From Haloferacaceae archaeon (GTDB lineage Archaea; Halobacteriota; Halobacteria; Halobacteriales; Haloferacaceae), in the NCBI GenBank assembly GCA_018609965.1, contig JAHENP010000344.1:1-6477 (forward strand): a stretch of 6,477 nt of DNA. Direction: 5' to 3'. The stretch's first letter is position 1. Every line of letters starts with the position of its first letter. The translations under genes and the position numbers were made by a program. Below are positions 5,996 through 6,477 of the stretch, in pieces. Under the pieces are notes generated by a model that did not search any database, was not told the origin of the DNA, and saw only the letters and a list, made by a program, of their open reading frames with translations.

Positions 5996-6477
5996 ATGAC
6001 ACGACGGCAACGAGTCGTGTTGCTGGCAGTCGTAGCCGTCACGGCCTTGCTGGCGACAGGCGCGTACAGTGTCGTGACAGCTGACCGAAATGTCAGCGTC
6101 AACGTAGCCAACGACGAGAACGCGTACGTCGGATTCGACGACTTGAGACCAACTGCAACAGTCGACGAGCCAGAAGAGAAGCCGATACTGCGGCTGACGA
6201 ACAACTTCGAGGCTCGCAGCAAACTCACCGATCTCACCGTTAGCGAAACAATCGGCGTGTCCCTGTCGGTCCCCGACGGGCAGAGACGTGTACTCTCCGA
6301 CACAGGCGACCAGTCGACACTCTCGATCAGGGCGTCCATCCACTGCATGTCTTCTGGCGAGTTCGTCGTTCCAGTGACAATCTCTCTCACTAGTGAGAAC
6401 GCGGGGGTCCGGGTTCCAGAGATTAGCCGTCAGATAACCGTTCGGTGTGAGCCATCACCAGGCAACAGGACATCGAC
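5996..6477 (+). CDS. small secreted protein of the same SipW-like class, 3' end cut by window
   Basis: An open frame of at least 160 codons with no stop before the window edge. The protein starts M-T-R-R-Q-R, then a hydrophobic helix (7-20) ends in T-G-A-Y (21-24). Likely cleavage after Ala29 (V-V-T-A) leaves D-R-N-V-S-V-N-V-A-N-D-E-N-A-Y-V-G-F, almost the same mature start as the operon proteins on the other strand. A strand block I-L-R-L-T-N-N (64-70) sits where they have [IV]-[KR]-N-Q-G-T-Q, so it is a diverged member. Unlike them it has two cysteines (117, 151). Several beta-strand-like alternations follow (V-V-P-V-T-I-S-L). Start chosen at 5996 rather than 5984 because of the TATA spacing and the signal-peptide alignment. 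It is divergent from the operon and shares its intergenic region, so it is probably co-regulated. Function is inferred only from the shared N-terminus. Confidence 0.7.
   Translation, partial: MTRRQRVVLLAVVAVTALLATGAYSVVTADRNVSVNVANDENAYVGFDDLRPTATVDEPEEKPILRLTNNFEARSKLTDLTVSETIGVSLSVPDGQRRVLSDTGDQSTLSIRASIHCMSSGEFVVPVTISLTSENAGVRVPEISRQITVRCEPSPGNRTS

Noticed and set aside
5918..6390. Two minus-strand 141-codon open frames at the right end
   Set aside because: They overlap the + strand gene that has a signal helix and the conserved mature start; their own translations show no recognisable family features.

Overview
The window looks like chromosomal DNA of a halophilic archaeon (class Halobacteria). 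The evidence is high GC, strongly acidic predicted proteins, promoters that fit leaderless transcripts, and several protein families that are essentially haloarchaeal: DUF5305, DUF1102-like secreted proteins, and PGF-pre-PGF/PKD surface proteins. Genus and species cannot be read from the sequence.

Layout. 1-162: a 14-bp perfect inverted repeat and the upstream region of the first gene. 163-984 (+): a rhomboid-type intramembrane serine protease. 1022-2650 (-): a large anchored surface protein, convergent with the rhomboid gene. Its DUF1102-like N-terminal domain is followed by PGF-pre-PGF and PKD domains, a glycosylation-sequon repeat stalk and a C-terminal membrane helix. 2651-2915: a divergent promoter region. 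2916-4298 (+): a DUF5305 membrane protein with an acidic tail. 4299-4410: a short convergent gap with an inverted repeat and one copy of a 35-bp element. 4411-4974 and 4984-5664 (-): two small secreted DUF1102/SipW-class proteins in a tight operon, transcribed leftward. 5665-5995: an intergenic region with a structured leader, the second copy of the 35-bp element and divergent promoters. 5996 to the right edge (+): a third small secreted protein of the same class, cut by the window end.

How the genes may work together. Four of the six proteins share a pattern: an N-terminal hydrophobic export helix, a strand motif of the type R-[NT]-V-S-V-x-V-A-[DN]-D in the three small ones, a central [IV]-[KR]-N-Q-G-T-Q or G-N-T-G-T-E block, and a late L-x-[PA]-G block before a long beta strand. 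In bacteria, SipW-dependent proteins of this general sort (TasA, camelysin/CalY) form extracellular matrix fibres, and related fibre proteins occur in archaea. My inference is an extracellular fibre or matrix locus: small secreted subunits, a cell-anchored glycosylated stalk carrying a related head domain, and a DUF5305 membrane protein as accessory. No signal peptidase of the SipW type is present in the window; if this idea is right, one would be expected nearby or elsewhere in the genome. The rhomboid gene may be an unrelated neighbour.

The most unusual structural signals are the 35-bp direct repeats (30/35 identical) that bracket the two-gene operon exactly, and a long hairpin-rich 5' leader in front of that operon, in a group where most transcripts are leaderless.
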